Source of the DNA: Bacteroidales bacterium
GTDB taxonomy: Bacteria > Bacteroidota > Bacteroidia > Bacteroidales > UBA12077
Length of the DNA: 32,414 nt
Reading direction: 5' to 3'
Assembly (NCBI GenBank): GCA_018334875.1
Contig: JAGXLC010000015.1
Coordinates: 1 to 32,414, forward strand
The notes beneath the pieces were generated by a model. The model saw nothing but the letters and a program-made list of their open reading frames with translations. It had not been told where the DNA came from and did no database searches. How positions within the stretch are numbered: position 1 is the first letter of the stretch; each line of letters opens with the position of its first letter. Made by a program: the position numbers and the translations under genes. Of the stretch, positions 15,113 through 23,128 are shown in pieces.

Positions 15113-16258
15113 TTAAATCCCAATTTTTTTTGAGATGATCAACTTTAATATCTCTGAGGTCCCTTCTCCGATTTGAAGGATACGCTGATCCCGGTAGAAC
15201 CGTTCCATATCATATTCCTTAATCAGGCCGTATCCACCAAATATTTGCACCCCTTCATCGGCTATTTCTTTTGCAATTTCCGAGGCGTAAAGTTTGGCCA
15301 TAGCGGCTTCCTTCCCAAACGGCTGGCCGTTTACTTTAAGCCATGTAGCATTATAGAGTGTATTTTTAGCCAGTTCTATCTTTGTAGCCATATCAGCTAG
15401 TTTAAATGAAGTGGATTGAAATTTGCCTATGGGTTTGCCAAATTGTACCCGTTTACCTGCATAATCCCGTGCCATTTCAAAGGCACCGATGGCCAGGCCG
15501 AGTCCCATGGCTCCAATGGTGAGCCTTCCCGAATCAAGTGTTTTCAGCATGATCTTATGACCTTTTCCTCGTTCGCCCAGTAAATTACTTTCAGGCACCT
15601 TAACATTATCGAAGGTAAGTTCGCCGGTATCGGCGGCTCTCCATACCAACTTATCTTTGATGGGCCTCCTGGTATAACCTTCTCTGTCCGATTCCACGAG
15701 GATGGTGGAATATTCATTCTGATCTCCGTTCTTTCCTGTTATGGCCTGGAGTGTAATGCCTCCTGAAATCTCCGAAGCCGCATTGGAGATAAACATTTTG
15801 GAGCCGTTGATGTGCCAGTAACCATTTTTCAATTCTGCCTTTGTTTGGGTACCACCGGTATCGGAGCCGGCTTCCCTTTCCGTAAGGCCAAAAGCCCATG
15901 TCTGCCCTTTCCTGGTAATGGGAGGAAGGTATTGATTCTTTTGTTCTTCTGTACCATACTGATAAATAGGTTCTATCCCCAGAGAATTAAGGGCAGCAAC
16001 CGTTGCTGCCTGCGAGCCGTCAATCCTGGCCATTTCTTCCACTGCAATGACCAGCGACATATAATCTAATCCTTGCCCTCCGTATTTTTCAGGGATTGCA
16101 ACACCAAAAAGTCCGTTTTCAGACATCTTTCGGGTTAACTCCGCAGAGAATCTTTCCTCTGAGTCAAGTCTGCGAGCCTCCGGTTTTACCACTTGCTCTG
16201 CAAAAGAGCGAACGCGCTGGCGAAATGCTTTATGTTGGTTATTGGTATATGGGTTCAT
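15113..16258 (-). CDS. acyl-CoA dehydrogenase, probable isovaleryl-CoA oxidising
   Basis: This 381-residue FAD enzyme has standard acyl-CoA dehydrogenase blocks: YGGQGLDYMSL, AFGLTEREAGSDTGGT (the TEREAGSD flavin loop), KMFISNA, RVQFGKPIGKFQ and the C-terminal QIFGGYGLIKEYDMERFYRD. Position suggests isovaleryl-CoA to 3-methylcrotonyl-CoA, because it lies 29 nt after the carboxylase alpha gene. However, the catalytic Glu is E365 in IGEGTSE, as in short-chain and butyryl-CoA dehydrogenases. Known isovaleryl-CoA dehydrogenases have Ala there and use a Glu from another helix. The name is therefore contextual, and butyryl- or 2-methylbutyryl-CoA are alternatives. Its electron acceptor (ETF) genes are not in the window. 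Confidence 0.85.
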   Translation of the reverse strand: MNPYTNNQHKAFRQRVRSFAEQVVKPEARRLDSEERFSAELTRKMSENGLFGVAIPEKYGGQGLDYMSLVIAVEEMARIDGSQAATVAALNSLGIEPIYQYGTEEQKNQYLPPITRKGQTWAFGLTEREAGSDTGGTQTKAELKNGYWHINGSKMFISNAASEISGGITLQAITGKNGDQNEYSTILVESDREGYTRRPIKDKLVWRAADTGELTFDNVKVPESNLLGERGKGHKIMLKTLDSGRLTIGAMGLGLAIGAFEMARDYAGKRVQFGKPIGKFQSTSFKLADMATKIELAKNTLYNATWLKVNGQPFGKEAAMAKLYASEIAKEIADEGVQIFGGYGLIKEYDMERFYRDQRILQIGEGTSEILKLIISKKIGI

Positions 16259-16287
16259 CGTTGTGATTTTTTCCGTTTGTAACTGCT

Positions 16288-18276
16288 TTACAAGAAATAG
16301 GTTTCCATGATAATTTGTCCGTCTTTTACTTGTTCACCTTCTTTTATGGCTATGTGTTTTATCTTGGTATCGTAAGGAGCCAGAATATTGTTTTCCGTTT
16401 TCATGGCTTCCACAATGGCAAGGGTTTGCCCTTTTTTAACAACCATATCTTCTTTTACCCGGATATCCAGTACTTTCCCAAACATAGGGGATTTGATCGG
16501 TTCTCCGTTTTGGGATTCTTTATGAATGTGTTTTTTCTGAGCTGTGATTTCCTGGTAATCCCTGTCAAATAACTGGAATAAATGTCCGTGAATAAGCATA
16601 TCGGTTTGGGACTTGTCAATCCTGGTGTAATAGACAGTTGTCCAGCTTTCCTTTGTGCCAATTACAAGATAGCCATCATGTATTTCCGACAGCTCTGCAC
16701 GGAATGCTTCACTTTCCGGATGAAGGATGAGCATCCGGTTGTTTCTGGTAAAATTAAAGCGACATTCCTGATTGCCTATGGTTAAACTCCATTCCATATA
16801 AGGCTGCCAGTAGCCCAGGTGGTTCCAGACATGCTCCCGGGTATTTTTCTTTCTGTTGATGCTTTGAAGAAAAATATAGGCCGCAATCAGCAGTCTGGTA
16901 TCGGTTTGTTCTCTTTGACCGGTGATGGTTTCAATGAATTGTTTATGATTGTGATCAATCAACCGGGTAGTGAACCGGTTATTCCGGAAAGATTCATCCA
17001 TCAAAATGGTTTTCAAATAATTCAGGTTGTGGCGAACACCCATAATAATAGTTTGATCCAGGCCTTTTCGCAAAAGATCAATAGCTGATGTTCTGTTATC
17101 GTTCCATGCTACTATTTTGGCTATCAAAGGATCATATTCGGGTGGTATTTTGCTGTTTTCCGTTATCCCGCTGTCTATTCTTATCCCCTTGATTTTAGGA
17201 AAGACCAATTGGCGGATTGTGCCGCTGACCGGAAGAAAGTCATTTTCCGGATTCTCGGCATATATCCTTGCTTCAATGGCGTGGCCTCTGAAATTTATAT
17301 TCTCCTGATTCCACCGCATTGGTCTGCCTTCTGCAATTCGTAACTGTTCACTAATCAGATCTGTATTTGTGATCATTTCAGTTACGGGGTGTTCCACCTG
17401 AATGCGGGTGTTCATTTCAAGAAAATAGAAATTGATGTTTTCGTCTATCAGAAATTCTACAGTACCAGCCCCTGTATAATTGATTGCGCGGGCTATTTTT
17501 ACTGCCGCATTTCCCATTTCCCTTCGGGTGGTATCATCGAGGGTGGGAGAGGGGGATTCTTCTAAAATCTTCTGATGTCGTCTTTGCACGGAACATTCAC
17601 GCTCAAACAGATGCACGTAATTCCCGTGCTGATCACCCAGTATTTGTATTTCAATATGTTTGGGATTTTCAAAGTATTTTTCGATATAAACCGTATCATC
17701 TCCAAAATAACTGTAAGCCTCTCTTGCCGTTGATTTTAATGCCTCCTTAAGGTGTTCTTTTTCCCGGACAATGCGCATTCCTTTGCCTCCTCCACCTGCA
17801 GCGGCCTTAATTATAACCGGAAAATCTTCATCGGTAATCTCTTGACTCAATTCCTCCTGAGTACCCTTGCTGATGTGAGGGATGGGGATATTGAGTCCGG
17901 AAACAAATCTGCCTGCCTCGGTCTTATTGCCCATCACACGAATGGCTTCAGCAGAAGGGCCAATAAAGGTGATGCCGTTTTCCTCACATGCTTTGGGAAA
18001 TTCAGGATTTTCCGCAAGGAAGCCATAACCGGGATGAATGGCATCGGCTTTACCTTGTCTGGCAAGCTCCATAATTTTCCCGATATTCAGGTAAGTTTCC
18101 CTTATGGAACCCCATCCTAGCGAGAGGGATTCATCTGCTTCACTGGTGTGAAGGGCATGTCTGTCCTGTTCTGAAAAAACAGTGATGGTGTATATGCCCA
18201 TCTTATTGGCTGTGTGGATAATCCTTACGGCTATTTCTCCCCTGTTGGCTATAAGCAATGTTTTGACCGGCTTCAT
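16288..18276 (-). CDS. 3-methylcrotonyl-CoA carboxylase, alpha (biotin) subunit
   Basis: This 662-residue protein has an N-terminal biotin carboxylase (LLIANRGEIAVRII at 7-20; ATP-grasp block IIKAAAGGGGKGMRIV; EMNTRIQVEHPVTEMI), a linker of about 130 residues, and a C-terminal biotin carrier domain. The biotinylated Lys is K626 in VEAMKTEN, where T replaces the usual M of AMKM. It carboxylates its own biotin with ATP and bicarbonate for transfer by the beta subunit. The order N-BC-BT-BCCP and the length match methylcrotonyl-CoA and geranyl-CoA carboxylase alpha chains. It lies 12 nt after the hydratase gene and 29 nt before the dehydrogenase. Propionyl-CoA carboxylase is less likely given the neighbours. 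Confidence 0.9.
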   Translation of the reverse strand: MKPVKTLLIANRGEIAVRIIHTANKMGIYTITVFSEQDRHALHTSEADESLSLGWGSIRETYLNIGKIMELARQGKADAIHPGYGFLAENPEFPKACEENGITFIGPSAEAIRVMGNKTEAGRFVSGLNIPIPHISKGTQEELSQEITDEDFPVIIKAAAGGGGKGMRIVREKEHLKEALKSTAREAYSYFGDDTVYIEKYFENPKHIEIQILGDQHGNYVHLFERECSVQRRHQKILEESPSPTLDDTTRREMGNAAVKIARAINYTGAGTVEFLIDENINFYFLEMNTRIQVEHPVTEMITNTDLISEQLRIAEGRPMRWNQENINFRGHAIEARIYAENPENDFLPVSGTIRQLVFPKIKGIRIDSGITENSKIPPEYDPLIAKIVAWNDNRTSAIDLLRKGLDQTIIMGVRHNLNYLKTILMDESFRNNRFTTRLIDHNHKQFIETITGQREQTDTRLLIAAYIFLQSINRKKNTREHVWNHLGYWQPYMEWSLTIGNQECRFNFTRNNRMLILHPESEAFRAELSEIHDGYLVIGTKESWTTVYYTRIDKSQTDMLIHGHLFQLFDRDYQEITAQKKHIHKESQNGEPIKSPMFGKVLDIRVKEDMVVKKGQTLAIVEAMKTENNILAPYDTKIKHIAIKEGEQVKDGQIIMETYFL

Positions 18277-18288
18277 AGTCCATTTATA

Positions 18289-19080
18289 TTAATTTTCGAG
18301 CCATTGCGGTTTTCTTTTTTCCAGAAAGGCTTTCATTCCTTCCTGTCCGTCTTCACTGACCCGCGCCTTCGCAATTGCATCAATACTCATATCTTTTATT
18401 TCACTGAACCGGCTGGTTCTTCCAATATCATTAATTAGTTTCTTGATTTGTCTGACGGCTTGCAAACTGTTTTTCCCGACTTCTTCCAGTATCAGTTCAA
18501 GCTCTGTGTCCAGGCTTTCCTTATTGCCTGAAGCATCTATAAGGCCAATTCGAAGCGCATCCTTAACGTAAAAGGCTTTTCCGGTGAGCATGTAGTATTT
18601 GGCAGCATGCTCTCCGGTTCTCTTGATAACATATGGAGTTATAGTTGCGGGAACCAACCCGATACGCACCTCACTGAACCGGAACTGGGTTTGGTTTTCA
18701 GCCAGAACGATATCTGAGGCTGCCGCAAGCCCGTTGGCACCGCCGATACAAGCACCATGAACCATTGTAATCGTTGGTACAGAGAGCATGTAAAGGCTTT
18801 CAAATAATTGCTGAAGCTTTTCGCTGTCTTTTCGGTTTTCTTCATAAGTATAGTCCACTACTTGTTTCATCCAGTTCAGGTCGGCTCCGGCACTGAATGC
18901 CGGACCATTGCCACGGATTACCAGCGCTTTCACCTGAGTGTCATTCTGAATGTCCCCGAATGCTTCTTTTAGTTCATCAATCATCTTGTCATTGAATGCA
19001 TTTCTTACATCGGGTCGATTCAGGTATATGTACCGAATGTTTCCGGTTGTTTCAACTGATATGGTTTGTAAATTTTTCAT
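18289..19080 (-). CDS. methylglutaconyl-CoA hydratase (enoyl-CoA hydratase family)
   Basis: This 263-residue crotonase-fold protein should hydrate 3-methylglutaconyl-CoA to HMG-CoA. The oxyanion-hole blocks are FSAGADLNWM (62-71) and HGACIGGANGLAAASD (108-123), followed by FRFSEVRIGLVPATITPYVI with E137. FSEVRIGLVPATI-PYV is characteristic of the leucine-pathway hydratases (AUH/LiuC type). It lies between the two carboxylase subunit genes with gaps of 11 and 12 nt, which supports the substrate. The product HMG-CoA is the substrate of the reductase encoded four genes later. Confidence 0.9.
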   Translation of the reverse strand: MKNLQTISVETTGNIRYIYLNRPDVRNAFNDKMIDELKEAFGDIQNDTQVKALVIRGNGPAFSAGADLNWMKQVVDYTYEENRKDSEKLQQLFESLYMLSVPTITMVHGACIGGANGLAAASDIVLAENQTQFRFSEVRIGLVPATITPYVIKRTGEHAAKYYMLTGKAFYVKDALRIGLIDASGNKESLDTELELILEEVGKNSLQAVRQIKKLINDIGRTSRFSEIKDMSIDAIAKARVSEDGQEGMKAFLEKRKPQWLEN

Positions 19081-19091
19081 TTTTTTTCTGT

Positions 19092-20681
19092 TTACATTCT
19101 GAATACGCCATTATGCGGCTCACCGTATGGTTTGTTTCTTGAAATGGCAATACCTATTGCCAGCACTTTGCGAGTATCTACCGGATCGATGATACCGTCA
19201 TCCCATACCCGGGAAGTACTGTAGTAAGCTGAACTCTCATACTGATACTTTTCCAGCATTTTGTTTTTAAAATTTTCAATTTCTTGTTCATCAAGTTTTT
19301 CTCCGGCCTTCTCCATCTGGGTTTTTTTAATGCTGGTGAGTACACTGGCTGCCTGTTCTCCTCCCATAACCGAGATCTTCGCATTGGGCCACATGAATAG
19401 CAAACGGGGATCGTAGGCTCTTCCTGCCATTGCATAATTACCCGCTCCAAAAGATCCGCCAATGATGACGGTAAATTTGGGTACATTGGCATTGGCCACG
19501 GCATGGATCATCTTTGCCCCGTCGCGTGCGATGCCCTCATGTTCGTATTTCTTTCCGACAATAAAACCCGAAATATTCTGTAGAAAGACCATGGGAATTT
19601 TACGGTACTGGCAAAGTTCAACAAAATGTGCTCCTTTTCTGGCTGTTTCTCCGTAGATTACGCCGTTGTTGGCCAATATCCCAACCGGGTAGCCCATTAT
19701 TCTGGCAAAGGCTGTGATTAAAGTAGTTCCGTAATCTTTCTTGAATTCCTGAAATTCACTGCCGTCTACTATCCGATTGATGATCTCCCGGATATTGGGC
19801 TGTTTTTTAAGATCAACAGGAGCCAAATCATAAAGATCCTCCGGACTGTATGCAGGTTCCCTAGGTTCAGCAACATCTAAAGGTTCTTTATAGGGACGGG
19901 GGAGTTTGGAAAATATATTCCTGCAGATATCAATGGCATGCAGATCATCTTCCGCTATATGATCAGCCACACCCGATATTTGGGTATGTACCCGGGCCCC
20001 GCCCAGCTCTTCATCGGTTACTTCTTCTCCGGTAGCTGCTTTTACAAGAGGGGGGCCGCCTATAAAGATCGTTCCCTGGTTGCGGACAATAATGGTTTCA
20101 TCGCTCAGGGCAGGAACATAAGCCCCACCTGCCGTGCAGGAGCCCATCACAATCGATATCTGGGGAATACCTTCTGCCGACATTTGAGCCTGGTTGCGGA
20201 ACAAACGTCCAAAATCCTCCTTATCAGGAAACACCCTGGATTGTTCAGGAAGAAAAATGCCCCCACTGTCAACCATATAAACTACCGGCAAATGGTTTTC
20301 CATAGCTATTTCCTGGGCCCGGACATGTTTTCTTATCGTCTCTCTGACATAAGTTCCGCCTTTTACTGTGGCATCGTTGGCTATGATCACACTTTCCCGG
20401 CTATTAATAACACCGATACCCGTTACTATACCTGCCGAGGGAAAACTCCCGCCATACTGATCATTGGCTGCAAGCGGGGAGAGTTCCATAAAAGGAGTCT
20501 GAGGATCGATCAATTGTTCAATGCGCTCTCTGGCTAAAAGTTTACCTCTGTTCCTGTGTTTGGTAACCGCTTTTTTACCCCCAGCCTGATGCACTTCATG
20601 CATCATTGATCTGTAACGGTACATTATCTCGAAAAATTCGTTATTTTCCTTTTTTGACTTATTATGGGTATCGCTTGCCAA
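19092..20681 (-). CDS. 3-methylcrotonyl-CoA carboxylase, beta (carboxyltransferase) subunit
   Basis: This 529-residue carboxyltransferase has acyl-CoA (crotonase-like) N and C halves. Typical blocks: RGKLLARERIEQLIDP, VYMVDSGGIFLPEQSRVFPD, GSCTAGGAYVPALSDE, IFIGGPPLVKAATGEEV and GGSFGAGNYAMAGRAYDPR. GIFLPEQSRVFPD and GGPPLVKAATGE fit methylcrotonyl-CoA rather than propionyl-CoA carboxylase. The start is a TTG at 20681. It is kept because the residues it adds (ENNEFFEIMYRYRSMM) align with the family's N-terminal helix. The ATG at 20624 would cut that helix. It is the first gene of the array, 63 nt downstream (minus strand) of a large inverted repeat. Confidence 0.92.
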   Translation of the reverse strand: MASDTHNKSKKENNEFFEIMYRYRSMMHEVHQAGGKKAVTKHRNRGKLLARERIEQLIDPQTPFMELSPLAANDQYGGSFPSAGIVTGIGVINSRESVIIANDATVKGGTYVRETIRKHVRAQEIAMENHLPVVYMVDSGGIFLPEQSRVFPDKEDFGRLFRNQAQMSAEGIPQISIVMGSCTAGGAYVPALSDETIIVRNQGTIFIGGPPLVKAATGEEVTDEELGGARVHTQISGVADHIAEDDLHAIDICRNIFSKLPRPYKEPLDVAEPREPAYSPEDLYDLAPVDLKKQPNIREIINRIVDGSEFQEFKKDYGTTLITAFARIMGYPVGILANNGVIYGETARKGAHFVELCQYRKIPMVFLQNISGFIVGKKYEHEGIARDGAKMIHAVANANVPKFTVIIGGSFGAGNYAMAGRAYDPRLLFMWPNAKISVMGGEQAASVLTSIKKTQMEKAGEKLDEQEIENFKNKMLEKYQYESSAYYSTSRVWDDGIIDPVDTRKVLAIGIAISRNKPYGEPHNGVFRM

Positions 20682-20743
20682 TGTTGTCTAATTTTTTAAT
20701 ATCCGTGTGTATCGTCTTATTTGTGAAACAGAAAACAGCTTCT

Positions 20744-20777
20744 ATTGTTTAATATCTAAAAAAATATATTAAACAAT
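20744..20777 (-). promoter_or_regulatory. inverted repeat in the leader of the leucine/mevalonate array (candidate operator)
   Basis: ATTGTTTAATAT at 20744-20755 and ATATTAAACAAT at 20766-20777 are perfect reverse complements separated by 10 A-rich bases. The element lies 63 nt upstream of the first start codon and 79 nt from the sia terminator. On the minus strand its spacer and arm edge include TATTTTTT, one base from a TAnnTTTG box. A protein bound here could therefore block the promoter. No regulator gene is adjacent. An RNA hairpin is possible but would be weak (all A-U except one pair per arm). Confidence 0.5.
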
Positions 20778-20825
20778 TTTATTCAGGGAATTTGTTGTCT
20801 TTACTGAAAAGAAAAAGGGTAGGAC

Positions 20826-20867
20826 AAAAAAAAGCCACGCAGAATTTTTGCTGCGTGGCTTTTTTTG
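20826..20867 (-). terminator. intrinsic terminator after siaC, usable on both strands
   Basis: A perfect 10-bp stem (AGCCACGCAG at 20833-20842 and CTGCGTGGCT at 20851-20860) closes an 8-nt loop. It is flanked by A-runs on the left and T-runs on the right, so both strands end in a U-tract. It lies 17 nt after the siaC stop and separates the sia operon from the carboxylase-led array transcribed in the same direction. Confidence 0.93.
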
Positions 20868-20883
20868 TCAGATTAGAAGGCCT

Positions 20884-21264
20884 TTAGTCTACAATTTCAA
20901 TCATTTTAAAAGGTATCCGAATGATGGATTCGTAATCTTCACCCGATTCCAGCATATCTTCATCGTCTTCTTCGTAATACCAGTTGATAATTACTTCGTT
21001 GCGTGATTTTTTGAGCGACTCCAATTTTTTAAAAATATCCAGAATGCATTTTGAAGAACTTGTGTTGAAGTATTCCAACTGTACATTCACCGTTGTTTTT
21101 TTATTCGGGTTTTTTGCATATTCATCAAGCCATTCCACAATAGGACGATAAAATTCAATTGAATTTTCCGGGATTGAACGCCCTTTGATTTCAATGACCC
21201 CAGACACCGGATCCAGTTTTACGCTTGGGGTCTTGTTTGTACCTTCAATTGATAATGATTCCAT
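20884..21264 (-). CDS. siaC: SiaC-family regulatory phosphoprotein (DUF1987)
   Basis: This 126-residue anti-sigma-antagonist-like protein belongs to the family typified by Pseudomonas aeruginosa SiaC. The opening is LSIEGTNKTPSVKLDPVSGVIEIKGRSIPENS (4-35). The conserved YFNTSSSK block holds T68, the same number as the phosphorylated Thr of P. aeruginosa SiaC. There, dephospho-SiaC activates the diguanylate cyclase SiaD, SiaB phosphorylates SiaC and SiaA dephosphorylates it. Here only B and C are present, with siaB 23 nt upstream. The C-terminus is strongly acidic (YYEEDDEDMLESGEDYE). The partner output protein is not in view, and a c-di-GMP link is unproven. Confidence 0.9.
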   Translation of the reverse strand: MESLSIEGTNKTPSVKLDPVSGVIEIKGRSIPENSIEFYRPIVEWLDEYAKNPNKKTTVNVQLEYFNTSSSKCILDIFKKLESLKKSRNEVIINWYYEEDDEDMLESGEDYESIIRIPFKMIEIVD

Positions 21265-21287
21265 ACTTTTATTATTGTTTATTTTCC

Positions 21288-21833
21288 TTATACATATATT
21301 TCGAGGTTAAAAAAAGAATACTCCTTATTGTAAACGGTAAATTTATATTCTATCTTTCCATCCGTCCGCTTTGCCATGTCAACCAACCCAAGGCCAACAC
21401 CTCCTTTTTGAGTAAATTCCTGATGATTGAGAATACTCTTGTAGAGTTCCTTCAGTTCATCTTTTGATAACGACTTAATCTTTTCCAGTCTTTGCTTTAA
21501 GGGTTTGATTTTTTCATTTTTTATAAAATTCCCGGTAGAAACCTTATAATGATCTTTATTTTGGGCAACTACAAATATTCCAAAGTGAATATCGAATTTT
21601 CCGTTGCTTGTATCCGGCAGATCATCAATATGATGGTATAAATTTTGCAAACTCTCAACCAGTATATTGTAAAGTTTCTTCTTAATGCTTTTTTTCACAA
21701 TCATATCCTCCAGCTTGGCATCCATTACTTCAAGAACATTGGTAATTAATTCAGAGGAAATACTGCCTTTGTAAGCCAATATGGTATTCCCCGAATTTAA
21801 CTGTGAATAAAAATCATCAATGTTGAAGTCCAT
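21288..21833 (-). CDS. siaB: SiaB-family protein kinase
   Basis: This 181-residue protein has an atypical GHKL/HATPase-like fold. The N-box is YNILVESLQNLYHHID (55-70, with E60, N64 and H67) and the G-box is QKGGVGLGLVDMAKR (142-156). In P. aeruginosa SiaB phosphorylates SiaC on a threonine, and the siaC homologue follows here after 23 nt. The frame opens at a TTG at 21845, but the ATG at 21833 is preferred. A TAnnTTTG box lies at 21876-21883, and ATG fits the family length. There is no membrane segment, so it should act in the cytosol. Confidence 0.9.
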   Translation of the reverse strand: MDFNIDDFYSQLNSGNTILAYKGSISSELITNVLEVMDAKLEDMIVKKSIKKKLYNILVESLQNLYHHIDDLPDTSNGKFDIHFGIFVVAQNKDHYKVSTGNFIKNEKIKPLKQRLEKIKSLSKDELKELYKSILNHQEFTQKGGVGLGLVDMAKRTDGKIEYKFTVYNKEYSFFNLEIYV

Positions 21834-21875
21834 CCAAGTCTGCAAAAGATATAGCTTTTAAAATTAAAGATTTAG

Positions 21876-21883
21876 CAAAAATA
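21876..21883 (-). promoter_or_regulatory. -7 promoter box of the siaBC operon
   Basis: The minus strand reads TATTTTTG, matching TAnnTTTG, 42 nt before the siaB ATG at 21833. No clear -33 TTTG at standard spacing was found. Confidence 0.4.
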
Positions 21884-21962
21884 GCAAAATTGTCGCTGAA
21901 TGTATTATATATCATCCCGGTTTTATTTATTAATTTGCTTTCTGTTTACGTAAAAATTCCAA

Positions 21963-23108
21963 TCAGGTTTGTTTGTTTTTTAAACTTCCTTCATAAATTT
22001 TGTATTTTTGAAATTTACATTCCAAAGGACCGTTGAAAAGGGTCATTTTGTTGGTAGCATGAAGTCCGATACACTTTAGTGCTTGTTTATGATTGCTAAA
22101 TATCCATACATCATAACCGGTATATTTCTTTTTCAATATATTACCGATTTTCTTGTAAAAAGCCTGGATATCGTGTTCCTTTAATTTATGACCATACGGA
22201 GGGTTGATGATAACGGTTCCAGTTTTTTCTGAAGGTGGTTGATAATCTGAAACGGACTGTGGAAAAAGTTCAACGTTTCTGCTCATATTCGACTTCTCCA
22301 GATTTTTGCGCGTTATTTCTATGGCTTCTTCCGATATGTCACAGCCATGGATTTTCACCTTACTTTGAGGTCTTGCTCTGAATTGGTTTTTGATGGACCG
22401 AAAAAGAGTGGGGTCAAAATCGTGCCAGTTTTCGAAACCGAACGCTTCCCGGTAAATTCCCGGCGGAATCTCGTTTGCCAGCAGTGCAGCTTCGATAAGC
22501 AATGTTCCCGAACCACACATAGGATCAATAAAGGGGCTTTTTTTGTCCCATCCCGAAAGTATTATCAAACCAGCGGCAAGTGCCTCATTTAAGGGAGCCT
22601 TGACATTTTGGGTCTTGTAGCCTCTTTTATGCAATGAGTCTCCCGAGCTATCCAGTGATAACGTACATTGATCCCCTGATATGTGCAGATTGATTCGGAA
22701 ATCGGGAAATTTTTTGTTTACGGAAGGCCTTTTGTTGTATTTATTTCGGAATCGATCCACTATGGCATCCTTTGTTTTCAGGGAGGCATATTGGGAATGC
22801 TTAAAAAAACCGGAATTTACCACACCGTCAATTACAAAAGTGTTATACAAATTGAACAGTTTCTCCCATTCGTATTGATAAACTTCCCGGTAAAGGACAT
22901 TTTCTGATTTTGCCTGGAATGTTTTCAACGGGACCAGTATTTTAAGGGCGGTTCTTGAATAAATATTCGATTTATAGAGCATGGATTTATCCCCCTGAAA
23001 TTTAACCGCCCTGTTCAGTATTTCGGTATTTTCAGCTCCCATTTTCTTCAGTTCTTCTTCCAGAACTTCCTCCAGACCCCAAAAAGTTTTGGCTATGTAT
23101 GTATTCAT
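21963..23108 (-). CDS. rlmL: THUMP-domain RNA (guanine-N2) methyltransferase, RlmL-like
   Basis: This 381-residue SAM-dependent methyltransferase has an N-terminal ferredoxin-like/THUMP region (about 1-155, including HISGDQCTLSLDSSG), then a Rossmann domain. The methyltransferase motifs are IDPMCGSGTLLIEAALLANEIPPG (194-217), GCDISEEAIEITRKN and the N6/N2 methylase motif INPPYG (301-306). This is the arrangement of RlmL N-terminal/YcbY-like enzymes, which make m2G2445 in 23S rRNA. The C-terminal RlmK half found in enteric bacteria is absent, as in most Bacteroidota homologues. The upstream hairpin at 23129-23161 lies in its leader. Confidence 0.9.
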   Translation of the reverse strand: MNTYIAKTFWGLEEVLEEELKKMGAENTEILNRAVKFQGDKSMLYKSNIYSRTALKILVPLKTFQAKSENVLYREVYQYEWEKLFNLYNTFVIDGVVNSGFFKHSQYASLKTKDAIVDRFRNKYNKRPSVNKKFPDFRINLHISGDQCTLSLDSSGDSLHKRGYKTQNVKAPLNEALAAGLIILSGWDKKSPFIDPMCGSGTLLIEAALLANEIPPGIYREAFGFENWHDFDPTLFRSIKNQFRARPQSKVKIHGCDISEEAIEITRKNLEKSNMSRNVELFPQSVSDYQPPSEKTGTVIINPPYGHKLKEHDIQAFYKKIGNILKKKYTGYDVWIFSNHKQALKCIGLHATNKMTLFNGPLECKFQKYKIYEGSLKNKQT

Positions 23109-23128
23109 TGAATTGCTCTTTTTTCTCT

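Noticed and set aside
19938-20537. 199-codon plus-strand open frame opposite the carboxylase beta gene
   Set aside because: It lies wholly antisense to a well-supported gene and its translation has no family-like features.
16288-20681. Carboxylase considered as propionyl-CoA or geranyl-CoA carboxylase
   Set aside because: The neighbouring methylglutaconyl-CoA hydratase and the GIFLPEQSRVFPD block favour methylcrotonyl-CoA. The geranyl pathway is not excluded, but no citronellol/geraniol genes are present.
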